A stretch of 44,579 nt of DNA from Bacteroidota bacterium (GCA_947461125.1 CANHHX010000012.1:1-44579); one strand, 5' to 3'. Numbered from the stretch's first letter, positions 32,490-40,933 are shown. The notes: generated by a model not told the origin, from the sequence alone. Numbers and translations are program-made.

Positions 32490-33902
32490 TTACCAAGTAA
32501 GCGTTATTTCATTGTCCCAATTATTACGTACAGAAATCGGCTTCGGTATTTCTATAACAATTTCTGGCTGTCTTTTGTTGGCTTGAAAAGACCCCGTATC
32601 CCACACCCCATTTTTATTGGTATCAAAAAGTATCCTTAGTTCGTAACTGCCCGGCTTATATCTTTTAATAACGAGTTGATTGCTTGAAAGTGGGTAGCTA
32701 TTCATAATTTGGTCCCTTTCGATAATTTGCAATACAGGATGGCGAGTTGTATCGATGTTAGGAAACTTAAATTTGATAAGTCCGTAGTCAACTTCTTTTT
32801 TGGTATAAAAAGATAGGGTATCAGATTTTGCAGTGGTATTGCCAAGGCTATCTGTTACAGAACCCTTTGTTAGTATGAGTTTAAAAGGTTCTCCGGCTGG
32901 CCAGTTGTAGCCAATACTTAATTTTGTAGCCGCCGTATCTAGTGCAAGGCTGTATCCTTCTTTGCGTACAAAGTTGGTGTCAACGAGTCTAATGGCTGCC
33001 GAATCTTTGATACCAATTTTTTTTGCAAAAGTTAATTCTAGTGGTGCTAATAAGTCTTGTTCACCGTTGTTGAAAGAGGCATTATATTTTAAGCGTTTGT
33101 CCTCTTTTGAATCTTTTGTATTGGCAGCTGCGAAAATCTTTTTTTCTATTTTTTTAAATTCTTCAAAAGCGTATATAGTATCTGATTTTGTTTTTTCAGT
33201 CACTACTACTTGATCGTTCAGAAATCCAAAATAGTTGGTGCTATCATCGTATTTTCTAGAAAAATTAGTAGGGATTACATACGCAGCATATTTTCCTGGG
33301 GCTAGGTTTCTAAAACTAAAATTTCCTTTACCATCCACACGTGTATAATACCTTGGGGTGTTTTTATATACAGAAGTATCGCTTAAATTATTATGTAGTA
33401 CCACAATGAGTGTACTGTCTACTTTACCAGTAGCGGCTAGAATTACATGACCCCCATAATTACCATTATCAATGTTGTTACCAGTAGAAAAAATATACCT
33501 AAAACCCTTTGCTATATTAGATTCGTTTACGTCCACAACGGCTTTTCCAAAATCAAGTACATAGGTTGTGTTTTCTTCTAAGGAGTCTTTAAATTTTATG
33601 GTAACATTTTTTAGCTTGTAGTCGATAATGGGTGTGTTTTTAACAGTGGGGGATACAATTAAGTTTTCTTGTATGCCTTGGAGTGTCACATATTCGTCAA
33701 AACTGAGTAAGAAGTTTTTGGTGCGCACATTGGTGGCAGAGTCTTTGGGTAGGGCTACTAGTAATTTTGGAGGCAAGCTGTCTTTGGGTCCACCTCCTGG
33801 TGGGATAATATTGGCACAACCCGTTAGGTAGATACTTATGAGTAATGTGAGCGCTAGTGCACCAGCTGGTTTTAACATCTTTTGTATTGAAAGCGCAAAC
33901 AT
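32490..33902 (-). CDS. Ig-like (Big_5) domain lipoprotein
   Basis: A 470-residue predicted lipoprotein. The N-terminus has a hydrophobic signal ending in the lipobox YLTGC (Cys28), then PPGGGPKDSLPPKLLVALPKD, the standard lead into a bacterial Ig-like Big_5 domain (SATNVRTKNFLLSFDEYVTL, residues about 45-145). A carboxypeptidase-regulatory-like beta domain follows (KGNFSFRNLAPGKYAAYVIP), then further strands to DTNKNGVWDTGSF, a calcium-binding-like loop. This architecture is frequent in Bacteroidota cell-surface lipoproteins; function is not known. The start overlaps the cysteine-rich ORF by 31 bp. An ATG at 33878 would also keep the lipobox. Confidence 0.8.
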   Translation of the reverse strand: MFALSIQKMLKPAGALALTLLISIYLTGCANIIPPGGGPKDSLPPKLLVALPKDSATNVRTKNFLLSFDEYVTLQGIQENLIVSPTVKNTPIIDYKLKNVTIKFKDSLEENTTYVLDFGKAVVDVNESNIAKGFRYIFSTGNNIDNGNYGGHVILAATGKVDSTLIVVLHNNLSDTSVYKNTPRYYTRVDGKGNFSFRNLAPGKYAAYVIPTNFSRKYDDSTNYFGFLNDQVVVTEKTKSDTIYAFEEFKKIEKKIFAAANTKDSKEDKRLKYNASFNNGEQDLLAPLELTFAKKIGIKDSAAIRLVDTNFVRKEGYSLALDTAATKLSIGYNWPAGEPFKLILTKGSVTDSLGNTTAKSDTLSFYTKKEVDYGLIKFKFPNIDTTRHPVLQIIERDQIMNSYPLSSNQLVIKRYKPGSYELRILFDTNKNGVWDTGSFQANKRQPEIVIEIPKPISVRNNWDNEITLTW

Positions 33903-34123
33903 AGGCTAATCTCCGACTCTACTTGATCTTCATTTAGTTCATGAAGCCCAATAGAAATCTTATTTGTTTTGACAAAATTACACCAATGGCATTCGTTTTT
34001 GCCACAACCGGTGTAAAATTCCTTGTTTTTATTTTTTTGGCACATGGTTTCTGATGGATTGGTAACCCTTCCAATGTCCGGTAGGGTCGCTACTACTTTT
34101 TTTCGCAAACATTTGTACTCCAT
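33872..34123 (-). pseudogene. Cysteine-rich remnant resembling the C-terminus of a PD-(D/E)XK nuclease
   Basis: An 83-codon ORF whose middle reads KNKEFYTGCGKNECHWCNFV, followed by a short acidic tail. From memory this resembles the last segment of Bacteroidota PD-(D/E)XK-superfamily nucleases (250 residues or more), in which Cys residues near the end bind metal. The nuclease core is absent: upstream is 25 bp and then the divergent SRPBCC gene. I read it as the surviving 3' end of a deleted nuclease gene; it could be a small expressed zinc-binding protein. It overlaps the start of the next gene by 31 bp. Family assignment is tentative. Confidence 0.4.
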
Positions 34124-34148
34124 TTTTGTTGTAAGCTAAACTCCTGTT

Positions 34149-34616
34149 ATGTCAAAAGTGTATACGATTAAAACGGTTCAAAATATCCCTATTTCCTTAG
34201 CCGAAGCTTGGGACTTTTTTAGCAAGCCTTCTAATTTGGCTGCCATTACCCCAGACAACCTCGGTTTTAATATTATTAGCAAATATCATGGTGAGCGCAT
34301 GTACCCGGGTCAAATTATCGAATACACCGTAAAACCTGTACTTGGAATTCCACTTTATTGGATGACCGAAATTACACACGTAGAAGACCACAAGTATTTT
34401 GTGGATGAACAGCGCTTTGGACCTTACAGCATGTGGCACCACCAGCACCATTTTAAAGAAATTGAAGGAGGTGTTGAAATGACTGATATTGTACATTACA
34501 AACTACCCCTATTTTTTTTAGGTGATATTGCGCATGCTTTATTTGTGAAAGCGCAGCTTACCCATATTTTCGATTACCGCTTTGAAGCAGTAGAAAAAAA
34601 ATACGGTAAACTTTAA
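34149..34616 (+). CDS. SRPBCC-family (START/polyketide-cyclase-like) protein
   Basis: A 155-residue single-domain helix-grip protein. It opens with YTIKTVQNIPISLAEAWDFF and SKPSNLAAITPDNLGFN, the usual start of SRPBCC proteins of the cell-division-inhibitor/ligand-binding group, and continues with GQIIEYTVKPVLGIPLYW and HFKEIEGGVEMTDIVHY. The fold makes a deep hydrophobic pocket; the ligand is unknown. No signal peptide. It is a single gene, its 3' end overlapping the convergent glycosidase-like gene by 4 bp. Confidence 0.83.
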   Translation: MSKVYTIKTVQNIPISLAEAWDFFSKPSNLAAITPDNLGFNIISKYHGERMYPGQIIEYTVKPVLGIPLYWMTEITHVEDHKYFVDEQRFGPYSMWHHQHHFKEIEGGVEMTDIVHYKLPLFFLGDIAHALFVKAQLTHIFDYRFEAVEKKYGKL

Positions 34617-36085
34617 TTGAGTTCTACTAGACTGCTTACATTATTGTTCAGATCAACTGATGCCACATAAAACTTTTCATTCTTTTTTTGTGTCATCGTA
34701 CTGATGTCAACAATAGCTGATTTATTGGCAACTAATAACTTTACGAGTTGTGCATTTTTAGCAGTTGCTTTTGTACCTACGCCAGCAGAAAAAATCCCAA
34801 ATGATTTTATTTTTTCTTTGCCATTATAATTTACAACAAAATGAGTGGCACCCTTTTTTTGAATAGATGGTGCATCCGGTGCGATGTCATCTAACCATGG
34901 CATTGGTGGTACAAGAGCTGGATATTTATAATAATTATTTTGCAAGCTATCATTCCATCCGTTCGGATTTTTTGCAAAAGTGCTGCTGTTGTAAAACACA
35001 CTACCCTGTGTAGTAGTAAAGGAGCGTAATAAATTAATTTGATCTGGAATTTGGTTGTAATTTTTCCATGCATCATTGGTGCCCGCTCTGTAAATACCAT
35101 GCCCAATGTATAAGTGTTTACCATAGGCATAGTCGTTCCACCATTTTAATAGTACGTCATAGTCTGCAAGCTTGTGTCCACGCTCCCAATACAGTTGCGG
35201 CACCACATAATCAATCCAACCTTTTTGTAGCCAGAGTAAAATGTCGGCATATAAATCATCGTAATTGGTTTGTCCACCTTTTGTTTCGCTACCACGTGGA
35301 TCCTGTGTTTTATTTCTCCAAACACCAAAAGGACTAATACCAAATTTAACGCGCGGATTGGTGGCTACAATTGTTTTTTTGAGCTGTACAATAATGCTAT
35401 CGCAGTTACTTCTTCTCCATTCATCTTTTGAGAGACTATTCCCATATTTTGCAAAACTTGCTTGGTCCGGAAATTCTTTTCCTGCAATACGGTAGGGATA
35501 AAAATAATCATCCATATGCACTGCATCAATGGCATATCTGTTCACTAAATCTTTTACAAGGGCTGCTGTATATGAACGAACAGCTGGTATCCCTGGATCA
35601 AAATATTTTTTATCTCCATAAATTAAAAACCATTCGGGGCGCTGTTTGGTAATATGATTTTCTGCTACCGATGATCTATTGACATTAAAAACAGCACGAT
35701 ATGGATTAAGCCATGCATGAAATTCCATGCCACGTTTGTGCGTTTCTTCAATCATAAAAGCAAGTGGATCATAAAACGGCTCCGGTGCTAAACCTTGTTT
35801 ACCCGTTAAATATTCCGACCATGGTTCAAAACTTGAAGGATACATGGCATCGGCCGCTGGGCGTACCTGAACCACCACGGCGTTCATGCCGTTTTTTTGA
35901 TGTATATCCAAGATTTTAATAAACTCTTGTTGTTGTGTTTGTGCAGGAAGGCCTCTTTTACTAGGCCAGTCAATATTTTCGACGGTAGCAATCCATACAC
36001 CTCTAAATTCAAAATTGCGAACGGGCTGTGCCAATAAATGAAAAGTGCTTACAAGTAGCACTAAAAGTATTGCTGTTTTTTTCAT
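34613..36085 (-). CDS. Secreted GHL10 / DUF187 glycoside-hydrolase-like protein
   Basis: A 490-residue exported TIM-barrel protein of the GHL10 (YddW-like) family. Signal peptide MKKTAILLVLLVSTFHLLAQ, then FRGVWIATVENIDWPSKRG, the family opening. Barrel-strand motifs GMNAVVVQVRPAADAMY, AVHMDDYFYPYR (Asp-Asp candidate catalytic residues), VKFGISPFGVWRNK and DYVVPQLYWERG (candidate acid/base) follow, and a C-terminal FN3-like domain (about 410-490). E. coli YddW-type enzymes act on denuded peptidoglycan glycan strands, so wall turnover is likely. A -7-like element ends only 4 nt before the ATG. Convergent with the SRPBCC gene. Confidence 0.88.
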   Translation of the reverse strand: MKKTAILLVLLVSTFHLLAQPVRNFEFRGVWIATVENIDWPSKRGLPAQTQQQEFIKILDIHQKNGMNAVVVQVRPAADAMYPSSFEPWSEYLTGKQGLAPEPFYDPLAFMIEETHKRGMEFHAWLNPYRAVFNVNRSSVAENHITKQRPEWFLIYGDKKYFDPGIPAVRSYTAALVKDLVNRYAIDAVHMDDYFYPYRIAGKEFPDQASFAKYGNSLSKDEWRRSNCDSIIVQLKKTIVATNPRVKFGISPFGVWRNKTQDPRGSETKGGQTNYDDLYADILLWLQKGWIDYVVPQLYWERGHKLADYDVLLKWWNDYAYGKHLYIGHGIYRAGTNDAWKNYNQIPDQINLLRSFTTTQGSVFYNSSTFAKNPNGWNDSLQNNYYKYPALVPPMPWLDDIAPDAPSIQKKGATHFVVNYNGKEKIKSFGIFSAGVGTKATAKNAQLVKLLVANKSAIVDISTMTQKKNEKFYVASVDLNNNVSSLVELN

Positions 36086-36089
36086 GCTT

Positions 36090-36097
36090 TAAAGATA
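36090..36097 (-). promoter_or_regulatory. -7-like element 4 nt before the GHL10 start
   Basis: On the minus strand TATCTTTA (7/8 of TAnnTTTG) is followed by AAGC and then the ATG at 36085. Transcription from here would begin at or within a base of the start codon. Confidence 0.4.
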
Positions 36098-36187
36098 AAT
36101 TGAGATTCGCGCGGCTGCGCTTTTGTGGATGAATAATATAGCGCGGGGTTAGAAATTAACAATTGCTACAAGATGCTTTGAAGTGGG

Positions 36188-37219
36188 TTAGTCTTCCCAA
36201 ACGCTGAGGCCTTCGCTGCAATTGGCGCAAATGTCAATCGACTTTCGGGAGGTCATTAAATTTTTTCTAAAAGCATGGTACTCCTTGCTGTCCCAAACTT
36301 CTGTAAATGATTTGTTTTTTAGATTACCGAGTTGATGCGTGGCGTCTTTATCAAAGCAGCAGGGTACCACTATTCCATCCCAGGTAATTACATTGGCATG
36401 CCATAATTTCCAACAGTGATTACCCAGTCCGTTTTTTACCTGCATTTGACCTGCGCTATCTTTTTTATACCTGCTATATTTTTGATTGGTAGGAATGAGC
36501 CCGTGCGGATCGTTCGCGTAATCATATACCTGTGCCGTTTTAAAACGTACGGCATCCACACCGATTTCTGCACCCAGCGCTTTAATGTCTTCAATTTGAT
36601 GTTCATTGGGCTTGACCACTAAAAATTGAAAAAATATAAACGGCGTTTTGCTTTTTAATTCTTTTTTCCACTTCACAATATTGCGTGCTCCTTCCATTAC
36701 TTTATCGAGTTTTCCGCCAACTCTATACTGCTCATACACTTCTTGGGTAGTACCATCAATAGATATAATGAGCCGGTCGAGTCCAGATTCCACCGTTTTT
36801 TTGGCGTTTTCTTCGGTTAAATAATGAGCATTGGTAGAAGTGGCGGTATAGAGTCCTTTTTTGCTGGCATAAGCCACCATGTCTAAAAAGGCGGGGTTCA
36901 AATAAGGCTCTCCCTGAAAGTAAAAGATCAGATAAATCAAATCTTTATATACCGAATCGATGGTTTCATTAAAAAACGAGGGTTGCAGCATGCCGGTAGG
37001 TCTGGTAAACGCGCGCAAACCACTTGGGCACTCCGGGCAGCGTAGGTTACAGGAAGTGGTGGGTTCAAAAGAGATGGAAATGGGCAGTCCCCAAACAATG
37101 GGTTTACCGGTGAAACGGCTTAATTGATAGCTGAAATACACTTTTGCTCCATTCCATAACCTGCGTGGGGTAAGTTTGGATAAAAAGTTGACAGAATCGT
37201 TGTAGTTAAACTGCGGCAC
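36188..37219 (-). CDS. Radical SAM/SPASM domain protein
   Basis: A 343-residue radical SAM enzyme. The [4Fe-4S]-SAM cluster motif is CNLRCPEC (CxxxCxxC), followed by FYFQGEPYLNPAFLDM, TSTNAHYLTEENAKK and RLIISIDGTTQEVYEQYR. The C-terminal SPASM region supplies auxiliary-cluster cysteines (NHCWKLWH, VVPCCFDKD, ICANCSEGLS). Such proteins modify peptides, sugars or lipids; no precursor peptide gene is adjacent. The start is GTG at 37219 with a -7-like element 4 nt upstream. The next gene on this strand, the GHL10 protein, starts 102 bp downstream and has its own promoter-like site. Confidence 0.87.
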   Translation of the reverse strand: MPQFNYNDSVNFLSKLTPRRLWNGAKVYFSYQLSRFTGKPIVWGLPISISFEPTTSCNLRCPECPSGLRAFTRPTGMLQPSFFNETIDSVYKDLIYLIFYFQGEPYLNPAFLDMVAYASKKGLYTATSTNAHYLTEENAKKTVESGLDRLIISIDGTTQEVYEQYRVGGKLDKVMEGARNIVKWKKELKSKTPFIFFQFLVVKPNEHQIEDIKALGAEIGVDAVRFKTAQVYDYANDPHGLIPTNQKYSRYKKDSAGQMQVKNGLGNHCWKLWHANVITWDGIVVPCCFDKDATHQLGNLKNKSFTEVWDSKEYHAFRKNLMTSRKSIDICANCSEGLSVWED

Positions 37220-37223
37220 GGTG

Positions 37224-37231
37224 TAAAGTTA
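37224..37231 (-). promoter_or_regulatory. -7-like element 4 nt before the radical SAM start
   Basis: On the minus strand TAACTTTA (7/8 of TAnnTTTG) is followed by CACC and the GTG start at 37219, the same geometry as the GHL10 gene. Confidence 0.4.
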
Positions 37232-37403
37232 AGGCAAGCAACCAGATTGTAGGATTCAATTTAGGAGATCTGATTTAACAAATAATTTGTAAGGTTTATT
37301 TTATTTATTGAGAAAAAAGTAGGAAATTTATAAGGGCTTCAAATTATAAGTCACCAACAAAATTTCATTTAATTTTTTCTCATAAGCAGTTAGTTTTGGT
37401 TAT

Positions 37404-37434
37404 GGCCCCAATTTCTATTGGGGCCTATTTTTTT
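37404..37434 (+). terminator. Orphan plus-strand terminator hairpin
   Basis: GGCCCCAAT / ATTGGGGCC (37404-37412 with 37417-37425) is a perfect 9-bp stem with a TTCT loop. The tail TATTTTTTT suits only plus-strand transcripts, yet no plus-strand gene lies upstream in this 213-bp gap (37220-37432); the T-run overlaps the VanZ stop codon. An exact -7 motif TAGTTTTG (37391-37398) lies just before it. The rest of the gap is AT-rich and I see no ORF or known RNA in it. Confidence 0.6.
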
Positions 37435-37819
37435 AAGTCTGCTCTTGCCTTTTCAAACTTAGCGCAATTGCTAGTGCACCAAAGCTTCCAACCATGTCTG
37501 CTAAAATATCTGCCCCTTCAAATGAACGGTTCGCAACAAGGTCTCTTTGTACAAATTCCATCGCAACACCATATACAATACCCGCTATTGATACCAGCCA
37601 GTACCAACCAGTTTTTTGCCTGCCCGAAAGGGGCGAGGTAAACGCCGGGAAATGAAAGAGTATGCATAGCATGCCAAACATGCCAATGTGCACGATTTTA
37701 TCAAACTGGGGGATATGTATAAAAAACCATCCACTTGGAACCGAAGATCCTGGTAAGGTGAGTAAGAATAGACTAATCCCTAAAAAAATAAAACCAGGTA
37801 AAAAATGTAGTTTTTTCAT
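37433..37819 (-). CDS. VanZ-like membrane protein
   Basis: A 128-residue integral membrane protein with four hydrophobic segments (starting at about residues 6, 40, 70 and 100). The VanZ-family signatures are FDKIVHIGMFGMLCILFHF in the second segment and GIVYGVAMEFVQRDLVANRSFEGADILADMVGS, here cut in two for reading: the Glu-Phe-Gln and the acidic DILADM loop. VanZ-domain proteins have varied or unknown roles. The gene starts 5 bp after gcvH; the gcvH-vanZ pair recurs in Bacteroidota. Confidence 0.85.
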   Translation of the reverse strand: MKKLHFLPGFIFLGISLFLLTLPGSSVPSGWFFIHIPQFDKIVHIGMFGMLCILFHFPAFTSPLSGRQKTGWYWLVSIAGIVYGVAMEFVQRDLVANRSFEGADILADMVGSFGALAIALSLKRQEQT

Positions 37820-37824
37820 TTGGG

Positions 37825-38202
37825 TTACCCAACAAGGGCTGCGTAAGCTTCGCTGCTCATTAAAGCGGCTACGTCTGCTGGGTTGTTAACGGTCATTTTA
37901 ACCATCCAACCATCACCATAAGCATCTGTATTTACAAGCTCCGGTTGTTTTTCCAATAAAGCGTTTACTTCTGTAACAGTTCCGGCAACAGGTAAAAATA
38001 AATCACTCACTGTTTTTACTGCTTCTACGGTACCAAATACTTCCTCTGCGGCAAGTGCTTTACCAACAGTATTGATGTCGATATATACAATATCTCCAAG
38101 TTCATGCTGTGCAAAGTCAGTGATACCAATGGTTGCAACGTTTCCGTCTAATTGAATCCATTCGTGATCTTTGGTGTAGAATAGGTTTGCAGGAAAATTC
38201 AT
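37825..38202 (-). CDS. gcvH: Glycine cleavage system H protein
   Basis: Lipoyl carrier of the glycine cleavage complex, 125 residues, normal length. It opens [20 protein letters not shown], has [12 protein letters not shown] and the lipoylation loop [16 protein letters not shown] with the target lysine in EAVKTVS, then [18 protein letters not shown] and [10 protein letters not shown]. GcvP and GcvT are not in the window. It feeds the one-carbon pool used by MetH. The vanZ gene follows after 5 bp. Confidence 0.96.
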   Translation of the reverse strand: MNFPANLFYTKDHEWIQLDGNVATIGITDFAQHELGDIVYIDINTVGKALAAEEVFGTVEAVKTVSDLFLPVAGTVTEVNALLEKQPELVNTDAYGDGWMVKMTVNNPADVAALMSSEAYAALVG

Positions 38203-38271
38203 AGTTGTTTATTTATAGGTTGCAAAGATTACATATTTATTCAAATTGACCAATCATTTGATCAACTAGTT

Positions 38272-38619
38272 TTAAAGACCTTCCTTTTCAAAATAGAGCA
38301 GTACATGGTCTTTTAAAAAATTCTCTTGATCCGGGAGGTGCATCACCGGCAGCTCCTTGATTTGCTCAAAATGAGGCCATCCATCGGGGTCTTTTCCGGC
38401 AAAACGGTAATAATCGCTGGCACTTAATACGGTACAAACCGCCACGTGCATGAGGTCCTGTTTTTGCTCTTTGGATATCTTTTCTTGTATAAACCCGGTT
38501 TCCTGCATGCCAATTAAGAACAAAACCCCTTCTAAATCGGGCTTTTTGCCAAAACGCTCCAGTAATTTGGCCTCCAATTGCCACCATCTTTGTTGTAAAT
38601 CGTCTGTTGCAAAGCTCAT
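38272..38619 (-). CDS. Conserved hypothetical protein, 115 residues
   Basis: A 115-residue soluble protein, mostly helical, beginning MSFATDDLQQRWWQLEAKL. Features are a basic-acidic helix (ERFGKKPDLEGVLFLIGMQE), ISKEQKQDLMHVAVCTVLSA, YYRFAGKDPDGWPHFEQIKE and LPDQENFLKDHVLLYF. I recall similar proteins in Bacteroidota but know no function. There is no signal or membrane span. An exact -7 element ends 4 nt before the ATG, and the gene is divergent from serS with a 73-bp gap. Confidence 0.72.
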   Translation of the reverse strand: MSFATDDLQQRWWQLEAKLLERFGKKPDLEGVLFLIGMQETGFIQEKISKEQKQDLMHVAVCTVLSASDYYRFAGKDPDGWPHFEQIKELPVMHLPDQENFLKDHVLLYFEKEGL

Positions 38620-38623
38620 AATG

Positions 38624-38675
38624 CAAATGTAAAGCCCAAAGCAGTGCGTTCATCAGCTTTCAAAAGTTATCTTTG
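38624..38675. promoter_or_regulatory. Divergent promoter region between the 115-residue unknown and serS
   Basis: Minus strand: TACATTTG (plus 38624-38631), exact TAnnTTTG, 4 nt before the ATG at 38619. Plus strand: TATCTTTG (38668-38675), also exact, 17 nt before the serS ATG at 38693. The -33 elements are weak on both sides. Confidence 0.55.
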
Positions 38676-38692
38676 CAGAAATAGTTGATTTT

Positions 38693-39961
38693 ATGTTACA
38701 GTTGAGTGTTTTAAGAAATGATCCTGCCTTTGTAAAGGAAAGATTGGCGGTTAAGCATTGTAAGCAGTTGGATTTAGTGGATTCTATTATTGCACTAGAT
38801 GACCAGCGCAAAAAATTACAATTGGATTTTGATACTACACAGGCAAAGGTAAATGCGGCGTCTAAAGAAATTGGAAAGATGATGGCTTCTGGGAATGCAG
38901 CTGGTGCAGAAGCGATAAAACAAGAAGTGGCGGGATGGAAAGAAAGTTTAGATCCTATTAAAACGCAAATGGCGGAAATTGAAACGGCGTTAACCAATCA
39001 ATTATTACAACTTCCTAATTTACCAGGAGCGCCCGTGCCGCTTGGTAAAACACCAGAAGACAATGTGGTGGTAAAAACAGGCGGACCCACTGCTACTTTA
39101 CCAACCGGCGCTATGCCACACTGGGACCTCGCAAAAAAATATAATTTAATTGATTTTGATTTAGGCAATAAAATTACCGGTAGTGGTTTTCCAGTATACA
39201 TTGGAAAGGGGGCTAAATTACAACGCGCGCTCATTCAGTATTTTTTAGATTTTAATACGGCTGCTGGTTACACCGAATACCTACCGCCATTTATGGTGAA
39301 CGAAGCGTCTGCACTTGGTACAGGACAACTTCCAGACAAGGAAGGTCAAATGTATTATATGCCTGCCGATGATTTTTATATGATTCCTACCGCAGAAGTT
39401 CCAGTAACCAATGTATACCGCGACGTGATTATTAAGCCGGAAGAATTTCCGATTAAAATGACTGCGTACTCCCCATGTTTTAGAAGAGAAGCAGGAAGCT
39501 ACGGAAAAGATGTGCGCGGACTCAACCGTTTGCATCAATTTGAAAAAGTTGAAATCATACAAATCGTAGAACCTAGTACTAGTTATGCAGTGCTCGATGA
39601 AATGGTAGCACACGTAGAAAAATTAGTAGCGTCATTAGAATTACCTTACCGCATTTTAAGACTATGCGGAGGTGATATGGGTTTTGCTAGTGCCATTACG
39701 TATGATTTTGAAGTATACAGTGCAGCACAAGAAAGATGGTTAGAAGTAAGTAGTGTTTCAAATTTTGAAGCTTATCAAACCAACCGTTTAAAGTGTAGGT
39801 TTAAAGATGAAAATGGAAAAATGCAATTTGCGCATTCATTAAATGGAAGTTCATTAGCGCTTCCACGCATACTAGCTTGCTTACTAGAAAATCACCAAAC
39901 TGCTGAGGGTATTGCAATACCGGCAGCGTTACAACCTTATTTTGGCGCTACCACAATTTAA
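38693..39961 (+). CDS. serS: Serine-tRNA ligase
   Basis: Class II aminoacyl-tRNA synthetase of 422 residues. The N-terminal long coiled-coil arm that grips the tRNA variable loop spans about residues 25-105 (heptad-rich LDDQRKKLQLDFDTTQ). The catalytic core has GSGFPVYIGKGAKLQRAL (motif 1 region), IPTAEVPVTNVYRD, motif 2 PCFRREAGSYGKDVRG-LNRLHQFEKVE, and motif 3 LNGSSLALPRILACLLEN. All are intact. An alpha/beta hydrolase gene starts 10 bp after the stop. Confidence 0.98.
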   Translation: MLQLSVLRNDPAFVKERLAVKHCKQLDLVDSIIALDDQRKKLQLDFDTTQAKVNAASKEIGKMMASGNAAGAEAIKQEVAGWKESLDPIKTQMAEIETALTNQLLQLPNLPGAPVPLGKTPEDNVVVKTGGPTATLPTGAMPHWDLAKKYNLIDFDLGNKITGSGFPVYIGKGAKLQRALIQYFLDFNTAAGYTEYLPPFMVNEASALGTGQLPDKEGQMYYMPADDFYMIPTAEVPVTNVYRDVIIKPEEFPIKMTAYSPCFRREAGSYGKDVRGLNRLHQFEKVEIIQIVEPSTSYAVLDEMVAHVEKLVASLELPYRILRLCGGDMGFASAITYDFEVYSAAQERWLEVSSVSNFEAYQTNRLKCRFKDENGKMQFAHSLNGSSLALPRILACLLENHQTAEGIAIPAALQPYFGATTI

Positions 39962-39971
39962 ACAACTTACT

Positions 39972-40931
39972 ATGCTTACTAAATGGGCTAAAAGAATTGG
40001 CTACACCGTACTAGCGGTATTTGTTTTCATCAATATTATTGCTGCTTTTCAGGCCTATAAGTTTACCCATTTTTATGCTGGTGCACCAAAGCCCAAAAAG
40101 CCCTCCGAAATGTCTGGTTCAGAAAAAGCCAGTGCCATTTTTTTTGGCGTACAATATCCCAAAAGTAAAGTGGTGGATTCTTTTTTAGTGGCACACGATA
40201 CTGTTTTTCTTACAACGCAGGATAGTGTTCGTTTAGAAAGTTGGTATGCCGCTGCAGATACTAGCAATGGAAAAATTCCGCGCGGTACGGTGCTTATGTT
40301 TCATGGACATGGAAGTAGCAAAAGTGGCATCATTGCAGAAGCTACGGCGTTTCATGAATTGGGTTATCATATTATGGTAACAGATTTTAGAGCGCATGGA
40401 AATAGTGAAGGATCTACAACATCAATTGGTATGTATGAAGCCCGCGATGTGAAAGCCGTGTATGATTATGTGCAAGCAAAACAAGAAAAAAATATTATAC
40501 TCTATGGTATTTCTATGGGTGCGGCTACGATTACAAAAGCCGTATCTGAATACGGCCTTAAACCTTCAAAAGTTATTTTAGAAATGCCTTTTGCAACTTT
40601 ACAGGACGCCGTGGCAGGACGAATGCGCACCATGGGGCTTCCACAAGAGCCGCTTAGCACTTTACTTACTTTTTGGGGTGGTGTTGAACTTGGCGCTTGG
40701 GCTTTTAATTACCAACCGCAAAAAGACGCTGCTGCTATTAACTGTCCGGTCTTATTGCAGTGGGGTGTTACGGATCCGCGTGTAACGGAATCAGAAACCC
40801 ATCAGATCTTTAAAAATTTAGCGAGCCGTGACAAAGTACTCATCAAATATTTACAAAGCGGACATCAGAGCCTTTGCAAAAATGAAAAGAGTAAATGGTA
40901 TATGACCGTTGGTCGCTTTTTAATGATGTAG
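39972..40931 (+). CDS. Membrane-anchored alpha/beta hydrolase
   Basis: A 319-residue alpha/beta-hydrolase with one N-terminal helix (IGYTVLAVFVFINIIAAF), starting at the ATG at 39972; an upstream in-frame extension overlaps serS and is rejected. The oxyanion region is TVLMFHGHGSSKSGI, the nucleophile elbow is LYGISMGAAT (Ser in GISMG), the acid is probably Asp in WGVTDPRVTES and the His is in SGHQSLC. DFRAHGNSEGS is typical of the family near strand 4. It is like lysophospholipase or BEM46-type esterases; substrate unknown. Co-transcription with serS is likely; it converges on the barrel gene with a 2-bp gap. Confidence 0.88.
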   Translation: MLTKWAKRIGYTVLAVFVFINIIAAFQAYKFTHFYAGAPKPKKPSEMSGSEKASAIFFGVQYPKSKVVDSFLVAHDTVFLTTQDSVRLESWYAAADTSNGKIPRGTVLMFHGHGSSKSGIIAEATAFHELGYHIMVTDFRAHGNSEGSTTSIGMYEARDVKAVYDYVQAKQEKNIILYGISMGAATITKAVSEYGLKPSKVILEMPFATLQDAVAGRMRTMGLPQEPLSTLLTFWGGVELGAWAFNYQPQKDAAAINCPVLLQWGVTDPRVTESETHQIFKNLASRDKVLIKYLQSGHQSLCKNEKSKWYMTVGRFLMM

Positions 40932-40933
40932 AA

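Noticed and set aside
37402-37641. 79-codon plus-strand ORF antisense to vanZ, starting 3 nt after an exact -7 motif
   Set aside because: It begins inside the terminator hairpin and mirrors vanZ codons; no protein-like features.
38366-38653. 95-codon minus-strand ORF overlapping the 115-residue unknown
   Set aside because: It is an alternative frame of the gene at 38272-38619, which has the promoter at the right distance and the more protein-like composition.
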